Notes: generated by a model not told the origin, from the letters alone. Counted from the first letter of the stretch, positions 1-6,591 are shown. The stretch is 10,051 bases of DNA from Chitinophaga pinensis (GCA_945870115.1 CAMBRH010000117.1:1-10051); one strand, 5' to 3'. Program-made: numbers and translations.

Positions 1-760
1 GTCCTGAATCATTTACGTAATTCATTTCGGCATTTTTAAACAAAGCTGCTGATTGTAAAAAAGTGAATTTTCCAGCTAAATTTTCACAATTTTCTTGATT
101 TATTTCAACTTTAATGCGTTCACAAATATCAAAATCTGATGGCCCACCAACGATAAAAACTTTTCCTTTTTGACTTAGTTTTTGTCCTAATTCGATCCAT
201 TTATGTTCAGGTAATTGCTTTGTAAACCAAACAGATGCTGGAGCTAAACAAAAATACTTTTCATTTTGGTAAACTGAAACAATTTCAAAATCTTCAGTAG
301 ATGGAAAAATTTCTGGTCTTAGTTTAGAAACTGCTCCATGATGAGCAATGCACATTAAATTGCGTTCAACTTCATGTTTTCCATTTCCAATTTCATGATC
401 AATTTTTCTGGAAAAAAGAGAAGAAAGTGGATTTTTTTTGAATCCAACTGTTGATTTCGAACCTGAAAATGATGTTATTATTCCGGTACTTGCAAAACGA
501 TGTAAATTGATTATCTCATCGTATTTTTTAGAACGAAATAACTTGATAAAATGCAAAATTGATTTTACTTTATTTTCCTTTTTATCGAAAATAAAAACCT
601 GATTTATATGTGGATTATTATCCAACAATGATTGATTTCCCTTTCGAACCAACACATCAATTTGTGCTTCTGGATAAATTCTTTTCAATTCAGAAAATAG
701 GGGAGTTGCAAGAATTACATCACCAATAAAAGCTGTTTGAATTATTAAGAATTTTTTCAC
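1..760 (-). CDS. Glycosyltransferase family 9 (heptosyltransferase-like), partial at its C-terminus
   Basis: About 253 residues are visible in one open frame on the minus strand; the 3' end lies beyond the left edge. The N-terminus has the GT9 signature (KKFLIIQTAFIGDVILATPL, with the conserved Asp at about residue 14). The second half holds a nucleotide-sugar-binding Rossmann half: APASVWFTKQLP near residues 173-184, VFIVGGPSD near 201-209, and NYVNDSG at the edge, which matches the family motif before the donor-site Ser/Gly. Family members transfer heptose or related sugars onto lipopolysaccharide at the inner face of the inner membrane; the exact sugar cannot be told. The start is taken as GTG at 758-760. 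It places the usual M/V-K-K-F-L-I-I-Q start correctly, no ATG lies in frame upstream, and an in-frame stop falls in the upstream terminator. It lies downstream of rpoD on the same strand but behind a hairpin terminator, so it is probably transcribed separately. Confidence 0.88.
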   Translation of the reverse strand, partial: MKKFLIIQTAFIGDVILATPLFSELKRIYPEAQIDVLVRKGNQSLLDNNPHINQVFIFDKKENKVKSILHFIKLFRSKKYDEIINLHRFASTGIITSFSGSKSTVGFKKNPLSSLFSRKIDHEIGNGKHEVERNLMCIAHHGAVSKLRPEIFPSTEDFEIVSVYQNEKYFCLAPASVWFTKQLPEHKWIELGQKLSQKGKVFIVGGPSDFDICERIKVEINQENCENLAGKFTFLQSAALFKNAEMNYVNDSG

Positions 761-794
761 AGAAAAAAAATAAGTTTTTTTAAGATTTAAACAA

Positions 795-845
795 TAAAAA
801 AAGCGACATTAAGACTTTTCATCTTAAAATGTCGCTTTTATTTTT
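795..845 (-). terminator. Rho-independent terminator downstream of rpoD
   Basis: A 12-bp arm (AAAAGCGACATT with AATGTCGCTTTT) is followed by a 2-base bulge, four more pairs (AAGA/TCTT) and a small loop. Read on the minus strand, the hairpin ends in a run of T residues, as expected for the end of rpoD, whose stop is about 40 bases upstream. A T-rich run also follows on the plus strand, so it may work in both directions. Confidence 0.85.
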
Positions 846-884
846 AACATTTCATTCGAGTAATTTAAAACTCAATTTTCCCGC

Positions 885-1754
885 TTAACCAAGGTATGAT
901 TTTAGCATCCGGCTTCGGGAAGTGTGTTTTAATCTTCGAATTGCTTTTTCCTTTATCTGTCTCACGCGTTCGCGAGTTAAATCAAACTTTTCTCCAATTT
1001 CCTCTAAAGTAAGAGGATATTTTCCGTTTAATCCGTAGTAGAGTCTAACTACTTCTCCTTCTCGAAGAGTTAGGGTTGATAAAGATCTATCGATATCTTT
1101 TCGCAAAGATTCAGTTACTAATTCATTTTCAGGACTATTCATGTAAGTATTTGGCAAAACCTCATACATACTTGAAGAATTGTCATCCGTGTCACTCAAA
1201 GGTGCATCCATGGAAACATGGCGGTTTGAGTTTGAAAGCGATTGACGAATATCATCAACAGATACACCTAAGAAGTCAGAAAGTTCATCTGCTGAAGGTG
1301 GTCTTTCAAATTTTTGTTCTAATTCCGAATAAGCTCTGTTGATTTTATTAATAGTTCCAATTTTATTTAAAGGCAAACGAACGATTCTTGCTTGCTCAGC
1401 CAAAGCTTGTAAAATAGATTGTCGAATCCACCAAACAGCATAGGAAATAAATTTAAACCCTCTTGATTCATCAAATCTTTGAGCAGCTTTAATCAAACCA
1501 ATATTTCCTTCATTAATTAAATCAGGTAAAGTCAAGCCTTGATTTTGATATTGTTTTGAAACTGAAACAACAAAACGTAAATTGGCTCTAGTTAATTTAT
1601 TTAATGCATTCTGATCACCTTGCTTAATCAACAAAGCTAATTGAACTTCTTCGTCCGCAGAAATCATGTCCTCTCGACCGATTTCTTGCAAGTACTTATC
1701 CAAAGAAGCGTCTTCTCTGTTAGTTACTTGTTTGGTTATTTTTAGCTGTCTCAT
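885..1754 (-). CDS. rpoD: Primary RNA polymerase sigma factor (RpoD/SigA, Bacteroidota type)
   Basis: The 289-residue product is the housekeeping sigma-70 subunit that directs core RNA polymerase to promoters. Region 1.2 is near residues 16-50. Region 2 is near 54-113, with RANLRFVVSVSKQY, the core-binding DLINEGNIGLIKA and the -10-binding FKFISYAVWWIRQSI. Region 3 is near 125-180 and is followed by a finger around SMDAPLSDTDDNS. Region 4 is near 222-277, with the helix-turn-helix LTLEEIGEKFDLTRERVRQI. There is no acidic region 1.1, as usual for Bacteroidota. The frame stays open 79 codons further upstream, but I chose ATG at 1752-1754 because family members begin MRQLKITKQ and the upstream translation is low-complexity, AT-driven sequence that overlaps an intergenic repeat. 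The gene appears monocistronic and ends at a strong hairpin. Its recognition sequence in this phylum, TAnnTTTG, occurs repeatedly in this window. Confidence 0.97.
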   Translation of the reverse strand: MRQLKITKQVTNREDASLDKYLQEIGREDMISADEEVQLALLIKQGDQNALNKLTRANLRFVVSVSKQYQNQGLTLPDLINEGNIGLIKAAQRFDESRGFKFISYAVWWIRQSILQALAEQARIVRLPLNKIGTINKINRAYSELEQKFERPPSADELSDFLGVSVDDIRQSLSNSNRHVSMDAPLSDTDDNSSSMYEVLPNTYMNSPENELVTESLRKDIDRSLSTLTLREGEVVRLYYGLNGKYPLTLEEIGEKFDLTRERVRQIKEKAIRRLKHTSRSRMLKSYLG

Positions 1755-1801
1755 GTTTTTGGTTTTTGTTAGCGGTGAACCTTTTACAATTATAGAACGA
1801 T

Positions 1802-1809
1802 TAAAGGTA
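1802..1809 (-). promoter_or_regulatory. Possible rpoD -7 promoter element
   Basis: On the minus strand this reads TACCTTTA, seven of eight positions of TAnnTTTG (the last G is A), and it would give a leader of roughly 40 bases. No clear TTTG-like -33 element sits at the right distance, so the call is tentative. Confidence 0.25.
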
Positions 1810-1968
1810 CTAAATAGTTGGTTATGAATTGTATTAAAATATGTTAAATGAATATTGCATGTATTTTTATGTTTAAATCTAATATATGAATGAAAATTTA
1901 CGAAAAAGTTACATATAAATTTTGAAAAAGATTTAAAGTGTATTAGGTTTTGATTAAAAGTACCTTTT

Positions 1969-2010
1969 AAAGACGTAAGACTTTTAGACAAAAGACGTAA
2001 GACTTTGATT
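1969..2010 (+). repeat. Intergenic AGAC-type tandem repeat, copy 1
   Basis: The 16-base word AAAGACGTAAGACTTT occurs exactly twice (1969-1984 and 1991-2006), with a 22-base period. The unit ends in AAGACTTTGATT (1999-2010), which recurs in degenerate form after two other genes in this window (2689-2700 and 6493-6504). The function is unknown. With only two units and a 6-base spacer it is not a CRISPR array. Confidence 0.7.
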
Positions 2011-2185
2011 TTAGCAGATACATTTTTTTAATTATTTAGAGAAAATTAGGTTTTAAGACACAAATGGTTGTTTAATTTCAACTTAGAAAAAAGTTTTTGT
2101 TTTCAAGGAGATTATATACTGACATTTTCATGTTTTAGTCTTTTTTCTAATTCATCTTTCTTCATTTTCCATTCTTAATTTTATT

Positions 2186-2193
2186 TATCTTTG
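2186..2193 (+). promoter_or_regulatory. -7 promoter element of the tyrosine phosphatase gene
   Basis: TATCTTTG is a perfect match to the Bacteroidota sigma-A -7 consensus TAnnTTTG. Its last base is only 13 bases before the ATG at 2207, so the predicted leader is under about ten bases and leaves no room for a Shine-Dalgarno site. A T-rich stretch around 2165-2168 is where a -33 element would lie, but it is not a clean TTTG. Confidence 0.6.
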
Positions 2194-2206
2194 TAAAAAA
2201 AACAGT

Positions 2207-2674
2207 ATGTCAGAAATTCCAAAAAGAAAAATTTTATTTGTTTGCTTGGGAAATATTTGCCGATCGCCTTTAGCAGATGGAATTCTAAGAAGAAAAGTAG
2301 TTGAAAACAAATTAAATTTTGAAGTTGATTCTTGTGGAACAGCCGCTTATCATGTTGGCGAAAAACCTGATTCTCGCATGATTCAAACTGCTAAAAATCG
2401 TGGAACAGATATTTCTTTTTTAAGAGCAAGGCAATTTACTAAAGCTGATTTCGATTATTTTGATTCCATTTTTGTGATGGACAAAGAAAATTACAAAAAT
2501 ATCATTGCTTTAACAACTAACGAAAGTCAAAAAGAAAAAGTTAAATTGATTTTAAATGAAATAAATCCTAATAATAATGATGAAGTTCCGGATCCATATT
2601 ATGGTGGACAAGAAGAATTTGAACATGTTTATGATTTACTCGATTTAGCTACAGATAAGATTTTAGGACATTAA
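2207..2674 (+). CDS. Low-molecular-weight protein tyrosine phosphatase
   Basis: This 155-residue cytoplasmic enzyme has the typical family length. It would remove phosphate from phosphotyrosine through a cysteinyl-phosphate intermediate. The signature C-x5-R-S loop is complete at residues 13-20 (CLGNICRS; nucleophile Cys13, phosphate-binding Arg19), followed by PLADG. The general acid is Asp129 in the C-terminal DPYYGG motif. The first residues (MSEIPKRKILFVCLGN) match the first beta strand, so the ATG is well supported. In many bacteria such phosphatases act on tyrosine kinases of capsule or exopolysaccharide export, but no kinase or polysaccharide export gene is seen here, so its substrate is open. 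It has its own promoter, and a 149-base gap separates it from the next gene. Confidence 0.95.
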   Translation: MSEIPKRKILFVCLGNICRSPLADGILRRKVVENKLNFEVDSCGTAAYHVGEKPDSRMIQTAKNRGTDISFLRARQFTKADFDYFDSIFVMDKENYKNIIALTTNESQKEKVKLILNEINPNNNDEVPDPYYGGQEEFEHVYDLLDLATDKILGH

Positions 2675-2700
2675 GATTTTAAGATATCAAGACCGTGATT
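2671..2700 (+). repeat. Degenerate AGAC-type repeat, copy 2
   Basis: Starting at the phosphatase stop codon, TTAAGA appears twice (2671-2676 and 2679-2684) and is followed by AAGACCGTGATT (2689-2700). This keeps the AAGACnnnGATT end of the copies at 1999-2010 and 6493-6504, on the same strand. It is weaker than the other two and could be chance in AT-rich DNA. Confidence 0.35.
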
Positions 2701-2755
2701 TTTGTGCATTTGAATTAAGTTTATATTAATTAGTACTGAGTATATCAAAAATTCT

Positions 2756-2763
2756 TAATTTTG
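2756..2763 (+). promoter_or_regulatory. Candidate -7 promoter element of the DUF423/metallo-hydrolase pair
   Basis: TAATTTTG fits TAnnTTTG at all fixed positions. It lies 60 bases before the ATG at 2824, so the leader would be about 50 bases and would contain the ATAATTCATCA direct repeat. I see no convincing -33 element. Confidence 0.4.
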
Positions 2764-2793
2764 ACATTACTTTTATTTCATTTTACCAAATTC

Positions 2794-2818
2794 ATAATTC
2801 ATCACTTATAATTCATCA
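2794..2818 (+). repeat. Direct repeat ATAATTCATCA (two copies)
   Basis: The 11-base word ATAATTCATCA occurs at 2794-2804 and 2808-2818, with a 14-base period, just before the DUF423 start. A related TAATTCATC occurs at 2148-2156, before the phosphatase gene. Short TAATTCAT-like words are common between genes in flavobacterial genomes, as far as I recall; no function is assigned. Confidence 0.55.
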
Positions 2819-2823
2819 TTAAA

Positions 2824-3222
2824 ATGACTCACTTACAAAAAACAATTTTACTGACGGGAATGATCACAATTTGCATTGGAATTATTCTTGGAGCTTTTGG
2901 AGCACATGGTTTGAAAGGTAGAATTTCAGCTGAAAAAATTATTTCTTTTGAAACTGGAGTAAAATATCAAATGTATCATGGTTTAGCATTTTTATTACTG
3001 GCTTTATTGTTACCAAATTTTGATTTCTCTGTAAAATATGCTTTTTATTTCATGTTAATTGGAGTGATTTTGTTTTCAGGATCCATCTATTTACTCGCAG
3101 TACAAGATATATTAAAACTTTCTATTGGAAAAATTCTAGGGCCAATTACTCCTTTTGGAGGATTGTTTTTAATTATTTCTTGGCTACTTTTAATTGTTAA
3201 TTTGTTTAAACAAAAAATTTAA
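2824..3222 (+). CDS. DUF423 family small membrane protein
   Basis: This 132-residue inner-membrane protein has four predicted transmembrane segments, at about residues 8-28, 49-64, 70-93 and 107-128. The conserved N-terminal block GAFGAHGLKG (residues 23-32), the following FETGVKYQMYHGLAF, and the glycine-rich ITPFGGLFLI near the C-terminus identify the DUF423 (YgdD-like) family, whose function is unknown. The length is normal for the family. The ATG is directly preceded by an A-rich stretch, and no earlier in-frame start gives family-like sequence. The next gene starts on the base after this stop codon, so the two are almost certainly co-transcribed and probably translationally coupled. Confidence 0.9.
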   Translation: MTHLQKTILLTGMITICIGIILGAFGAHGLKGRISAEKIISFETGVKYQMYHGLAFLLLALLLPNFDFSVKYAFYFMLIGVILFSGSIYLLAVQDILKLSIGKILGPITPFGGLFLIISWLLLIVNLFKQKI

Positions 3223-3987
3223 ATGAAAGTTACCTTATTAGGATCTGGAACTTCACAAGGTGTTCCAATTATCGCTTGTGATTGTCATGTTTGTACTTCA
3301 AAAGATCCAAAAGACAATCGATTGCGCTGTTCCGTTTTAATTTCTTTTGGTGATGAAAATTACGTGATTGATTCTGGTCCTGATTTTCGCCAACAGATGC
3401 TTCGTGAAAAAGTAAAATCTTTGAATGGTATATTATTTACCCATGAGCACAAAGATCATTTAGCAGGTTTGGATGATGTTAGAGCGTTTAATCACAAGGA
3501 CAAAAAACCAATGGAGATTTATTGTGATTCAAATGTTCAAACTGCACTTCATCGTGAATTTCATTACGTTTTTCATGAGAATAAATATCCTGGAATTCCA
3601 AAATTAAATATCAATCTGATTGATAAAAATAGATTCACTTTACCAAATGGAATAGAAGTGCAACCAATTGAAGTTTTACATTACATACTTCCTGTTTTAG
3701 GATTTCGAATTAAAAATTTCACCTACATTACAGACGCAAAAACAGTTTCAGAAGAAGAAAGACAAAAAATTCGTGGAACAAAAATCTTAATTATTAATTG
3801 TTTACATGAATTTGAACACGTTTCACACTTTAACTTGAAAGAAGCATTAGAATTTATTGAAGATATAAAACCTGAAATCACTTATCTAACGCATATCTCA
3901 CATTATTTTGGGACTCATGAAGAAATAATGAAAAAACTTCCAGAAAATGTATTTCCAGCTTACGATGGTTTGAGTTTTGAAGTTTAG
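3223..3987 (+). CDS. Metallo-beta-lactamase-fold hydrolase, PhnP/RNase Z-like
   Basis: The 254-residue cytoplasmic protein carries the full metal site of the fold: THEHKDH (His74, His76, Asp78, His79), a central His153, Asp171 in the YITDAK strand, and His224 in LTHISH. The N-terminus MKVTLLGSGTSQGVP and the cysteine cluster C19-D-C21-x2-C24 resemble PhnP, a phosphodiesterase that binds an extra structural zinc. Homologues in this phylum are usually annotated only as MBL-fold metallo-hydrolases. PhnP works with a carbon-phosphorus lyase operon, but no phn gene is present, so a phosphonate role is not supported; a cyclic-phosphate or RNA phosphodiesterase activity is a guess. Its ATG follows the DUF423 stop codon with no spacing, so expression is probably coupled to it. 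The gene ends before a bidirectional hairpin. Confidence 0.88.
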   Translation: MKVTLLGSGTSQGVPIIACDCHVCTSKDPKDNRLRCSVLISFGDENYVIDSGPDFRQQMLREKVKSLNGILFTHEHKDHLAGLDDVRAFNHKDKKPMEIYCDSNVQTALHREFHYVFHENKYPGIPKLNINLIDKNRFTLPNGIEVQPIEVLHYILPVLGFRIKNFTYITDAKTVSEEERQKIRGTKILIINCLHEFEHVSHFNLKEALEFIEDIKPEITYLTHISHYFGTHEEIMKKLPENVFPAYDGLSFEV

Positions 3988-4056
3988 TTTTTATTGATTC
4001 TTATATTTCCCCTCTTTTTGTTTTAAATTGATTGAATTGTTTTGAAATTTTGAGAC

Positions 4057-4087
4057 AAAAAAAACCTCCCGAATCGAGAGGTTTTAC
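4057..4087. terminator. Bidirectional terminator between converging genes
   Basis: AAAACCTC (4061-4068) pairs with GAGGTTTT (4078-4085) around a 9-base loop in which one more C-G pair can form. An A run on the left gives a long U tail for the minus-strand lpdA transcript. A shorter T run on the right serves the plus-strand metallo-hydrolase transcript. The position between the two 3' ends fits. Confidence 0.85.
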
Positions 4088-4107
4088 TAATGTTTATGTC
4101 AATTGTT

Positions 4108-5499
4108 TTATAAATGAATTACTTCACCATATGCAGCTGCAGCAGCTTCCATAATTGCTTCAGACATTGTTGGGTGTGGGTGAACAGTTTTAATTAACGC
4201 TTCACCAGTTACCTCTAATTTTCTGATTGCAACAATTTCGGCAATCATTTCAGTAACATTTGCACCAATCATGTGAGCACCAAGTAATTCACCATATTTT
4301 GCATCGAAAATTAATTTCACAAAACCATCTTTTGCTCCAGCAGCACTTGCTTTTCCAGATGCTGAGAATGGGAATTTCCCTATTTTAATGTCTAAACCTT
4401 TTTCTTTCGCTTGTTTTTCTGTTAAACCAACAGAAGCAACTTCAGGTGAACAATAAGTACAACCAGGAATATTTCCATAATCCAACGGTTCTGGATGATG
4501 TCCAGCGATTTGTTCTACACAAATAATTCCTTCAGCAGAAGCAACGTGAGCTAAAGCAGGTCCAGGAACAATATCGCCAATTGCATAATATCCAGGGATA
4601 TTTGTTTGATAATATTCATTTACTAAAACACGACCTTTATCTGTTGCAATTCCAACTGTTTCAAGTCCTAAATTCTCTAAATTAGTTTCGATTCCAACTG
4701 CTGATAAAACAACGTCACATTCGATTTTTTCTTCTCCTTTAGCAGTTTTAATTGTAACAACACAACCCTTTCCTGAAGTATCTACTGATTCTACAGAAGA
4801 ATTTGTCATTATTTTAATTCCTGCTTTTTTCAATGATTTTTCTAATTGCTTTGAAACTTCTTCGTCTTCAACAGGAACAATATTTGGCATAAATTCAACA
4901 ACTGTAACTTCTGTTCCAATTGCATTATAAAAATAAGCAAACTCAACACCAATCGCACCAGAACCAACAACAACTAATCTTTTTGGTTGTGTTTTTAAAG
5001 TCATAGCTTCACGATAACCAATAATTTTTTCACCATCTTGTGGTAAATTTGGCAATTTTCTTGAACGAGCGCCAGTTGCTAAAATCACACCTTTATCAGC
5101 TGTAAATTCTGTTTTAGTTCCGTCTTCAGCTGTTACGATAACTTTTTTTCCAGCTGCGACTTCACCATGACCTTTTAGAACATCAATTTTATTTTTTTTC
5201 ATTAAAAATTGAATTCCAGCAGACATTCCGTTTGCAACACCACGACTTCTTTCGATCATTGCTCCAAAATCAGCAGAAGCACCTTCAACTGTGATTCCAT
5301 AATCTTTGGCATGTGTTAAATATTCATATACATTTGCACTTTTCAACAAAGCTTTTGTCGGAATACATCCCCAATTTAAACAAATTCCACCTAAAGATTC
5401 CTTCTCAACAATTGCAGTTTTTAAACCTAATTGAGAAGCTCTAATTGCAGTAACATATCCTCCAGGACCACTTCCGATAACAATAATGTCGTAATTCAT
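4108..5499 (-). CDS. lpdA: Dihydrolipoamide dehydrogenase (E3)
   Basis: This 463-residue FAD flavoprotein reoxidises dihydrolipoyl groups of the 2-oxoacid dehydrogenase complexes and the glycine cleavage system, passing electrons to NAD+. The FAD-binding GSGPGG is at residues 9-14. The redox disulfide is Cys40/Cys45 in GGICLNWGCIPTK. The NAD-binding GSGAIGVEFA is at 179-188, the second FAD motif is YYAIGD (304-309), and the C-terminal catalytic dyad is His442-Glu447 in HPTMSE. Length and ends (MNYDIIVIGSG to EVIHL) are normal. The dehydrogenase and acyltransferase partner genes are not adjacent, so it seems to be a free-standing, shared E3. Odd detail: CTYC (Cys347, Cys350) occupies the place where many E3 enzymes have VVYT or similar. 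It ends at the hairpin at 4057-4087. Confidence 0.97.
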   Translation of the reverse strand: MNYDIIVIGSGPGGYVTAIRASQLGLKTAIVEKESLGGICLNWGCIPTKALLKSANVYEYLTHAKDYGITVEGASADFGAMIERSRGVANGMSAGIQFLMKKNKIDVLKGHGEVAAGKKVIVTAEDGTKTEFTADKGVILATGARSRKLPNLPQDGEKIIGYREAMTLKTQPKRLVVVGSGAIGVEFAYFYNAIGTEVTVVEFMPNIVPVEDEEVSKQLEKSLKKAGIKIMTNSSVESVDTSGKGCVVTIKTAKGEEKIECDVVLSAVGIETNLENLGLETVGIATDKGRVLVNEYYQTNIPGYYAIGDIVPGPALAHVASAEGIICVEQIAGHHPEPLDYGNIPGCTYCSPEVASVGLTEKQAKEKGLDIKIGKFPFSASGKASAAGAKDGFVKLIFDAKYGELLGAHMIGANVTEMIAEIVAIRKLEVTGEALIKTVHPHPTMSEAIMEAAAAAYGEVIHL

Positions 5500-5533
5500 A
5501 TAACTCTTATTTTTAATGTCAATATTTATTTTG

Positions 5534-5541
5534 CGAAGTTA
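5534..5541 (-). promoter_or_regulatory. Possible lpdA -7 promoter element
   Basis: On the minus strand this reads TAACTTCG, one base away from TAnnTTTG, and it lies 34 bases upstream of the lpdA ATG. No clear -33 element is seen, so this is only a candidate. Confidence 0.25.
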
Positions 5542-5652
5542 AATAATTTTTATGGAATAGTTAGAATTTTGGTTTAAAATCAATAGACAAAATATTCGTA
5601 CGGCAAATGACTTATTTTGTAAAAAATATAAAAAAGACTTTAATTTTATTTT

Positions 5653-5660
5653 TATATTTG
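5653..5660 (+). promoter_or_regulatory. -7 promoter element of the secreted-protein gene
   Basis: TATATTTG is a perfect TAnnTTTG match, 28 bases before the ATG at 5689. The leader would be about 20-25 bases and A-rich (TAATAAAAAGAAATC before the ATG), with no GGAGG-like site. A -33 TTTG at standard spacing is not evident. Confidence 0.55.
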
Positions 5661-5688
5661 TTGAATAATCAATTAATAAAAAGAAATC

Positions 5689-6462
5689 ATGAAAACTAAA
5701 ATTCAGTTATTTGCGCTATTCTCATTAATCTTCACTGGTTTTTTATCTGCTCAAACACCTCTTCAAACACCTGTAAATGACATAAGCTTGATGATTGATG
5801 GCGAATATGGAAACAATGGTTTAGGGGTGGCCTATGATAAATTTAAAAACATTTATTATACTGTTTTTGCTGGGAATGCAAGTTATCCAATTGAAGTGCA
5901 TGACGCAAAAGGTAAATCAATTTCTTCATCTGAAATAGGTGCTGATTTAAGGGGTTTTTGGTTAAATCCAAGTTCTGGAAATTTAGAAGGCATTTTGTAT
6001 GATAACGCTGGTTCATGTAGTTTTAAACTAAATCAATATGGATTTCCAACAGGAATTGAAATTGATAATTTTTCATACGGAATGGAAGGAAATGATGTCA
6101 CATGTTTTAATAATGGGAAAGTTTATTTCATAACTTACGATGGAATAAAAGTTTTTAAGAAAGGAAAGAAAAAAGGAAAAGTGATTAAAAATTCACAAGT
6201 ATTTTTAGATAATAATGTTTATAATCCAAAAAGTATTTTTCATACTGGAATAAAAGGTTTTGAGTTGGGAGTTTACAATCACGCTGATTCAAAAGTAGTT
6301 TTGATTAATGAAAAGTCAGGAAAAATTGTTTCAGAAATTTCTATTCCTTTTTTGGATCATAATTATGAGGATTTAGAAAATTTCAATGTTGGATTCGCAA
6401 ATAATCATTTCTTCTTATTTAGTAAAAATGATAGAACTTGGTTTGGATTTAAGATATTTTAA
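5689..6462 (+). CDS. Exported protein of unknown function, beta-propeller-like
   Basis: I do not recognise a named family in this 257-residue protein. Residues 1-21 form a clear Sec signal peptide (MKTKIQLF, a hydrophobic core, then FLSA before Gln22), and there is no lipobox cysteine, so it should be released into the periplasm or beyond. The mature part is made of short beta-strand segments with recurring turn motifs, for example LGVAYDKFKNIYYTVF, GFWLNPSSGNLEGILYD, GNDVTCFNNGKVYFITYDG and LGVYNHADSKVVLINEKSG. This resembles NHL- or WD40-like propeller blades, but the repeats are too divergent to assign. A basic patch lies at 157-164 (KKGKKKGK). There is no PorSS-type C-terminal sorting domain. 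It has its own promoter, and a repeat tract separates it from the next exported protein. Confidence 0.75.
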   Translation: MKTKIQLFALFSLIFTGFLSAQTPLQTPVNDISLMIDGEYGNNGLGVAYDKFKNIYYTVFAGNASYPIEVHDAKGKSISSSEIGADLRGFWLNPSSGNLEGILYDNAGSCSFKLNQYGFPTGIEIDNFSYGMEGNDVTCFNNGKVYFITYDGIKVFKKGKKKGKVIKNSQVFLDNNVYNPKSIFHTGIKGFELGVYNHADSKVVLINEKSGKIVSEISIPFLDHNYEDLENFNVGFANNHFFLFSKNDRTWFGFKIF

Positions 6463-6464
6463 TT

Positions 6465-6504
6465 AGACATAAGACTGCAAGACATAAGACGAAAGACTTC
6501 GATT
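6465..6504 (+). repeat. Intergenic AGAC-type tandem repeat, copy 3
   Basis: AGACATAAGAC occurs exactly twice (6465-6475 and 6480-6490), with a 15-base period, followed by AAGACTTCGATT (6493-6504). The tract begins right after the stop codon of the secreted protein. It shares the AGACnTAAGAC core and the AAGACnnnGATT end with the copy at 1969-2010, in the same orientation. Confidence 0.7.
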
Positions 6505-6572
6505 AATGTAGGTGCAGAATTTAATTTGAGAAGACTCGAGAATAAAGGACTTCTTTTTGTCCTAAAATTTAA

Positions 6573-6590
6573 CTGTTTTAAAACAAACAG
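6573..6590. promoter_or_regulatory. Inverted repeat within the lipoprotein promoter region
   Basis: CTGTTT (6573-6578) and AAACAG (6585-6590) form 6-base inverted arms around a 6-base spacer, with the perfect palindrome GTTTTAAAAC inside. It ends one base before the -7 element at 6592, in the space between -33 and -7, where a repressor or activator dimer could bind. An operator role is inference from position only. Confidence 0.35.
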
Positions 6591-6591
6591 A

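Larger units (their letters stand above)
1755..2206. other. Intergenic region between rpoD and the phosphatase gene
   Basis: This 452-base, very AT-rich gap separates divergent genes. It holds a possible weak rpoD promoter near 1802-1809 (minus strand), a tandem repeat at 1969-2010, and a strong plus-strand -7 element at 2186-2193. An open frame continues upstream of the rpoD start through 1991 on the minus strand but shows no protein-like character. I see no tRNA, riboswitch or credible small gene here. Confidence 0.6.

Noticed and set aside
765..772. A -7-like element (TATTTTTT on the minus strand) for the glycosyltransferase gene
   Set aside because: It lacks the final G, sits in a homopolymer run and would put the transcript start on the GTG itself.
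1076..1342. Plus-strand open frame of 88 codons
   Set aside because: It lies antisense inside rpoD, has no family-like motifs, and is explained by the codon pattern of the sigma factor.
1969..2006. Possible CRISPR-like direct repeat
   Set aside because: There are only two 16-base units separated by six bases, with no spacer-sized interval and no cas genes.
2207..2674. Arsenate reductase (ArsC of the thioredoxin-linked type), which shares the phosphatase fold
   Set aside because: The C-terminal DPYYGG general-acid motif is present, and the redox cysteine pair of that arsenate reductase is absent.
3223..3987. Assignment of the metallo-hydrolase as true RNase Z (rnz)
   Set aside because: The N-terminal cysteine cluster and overall pattern are closer to PhnP-like proteins, and the exosite arm of RNase Z is not recognisable.
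6546..6563. Hairpin AGGAC/GTCCT after the secreted-protein gene as a terminator
   Set aside because: The stem is only five pairs with an 8-base loop, and no T run follows it; the T run is in the loop.
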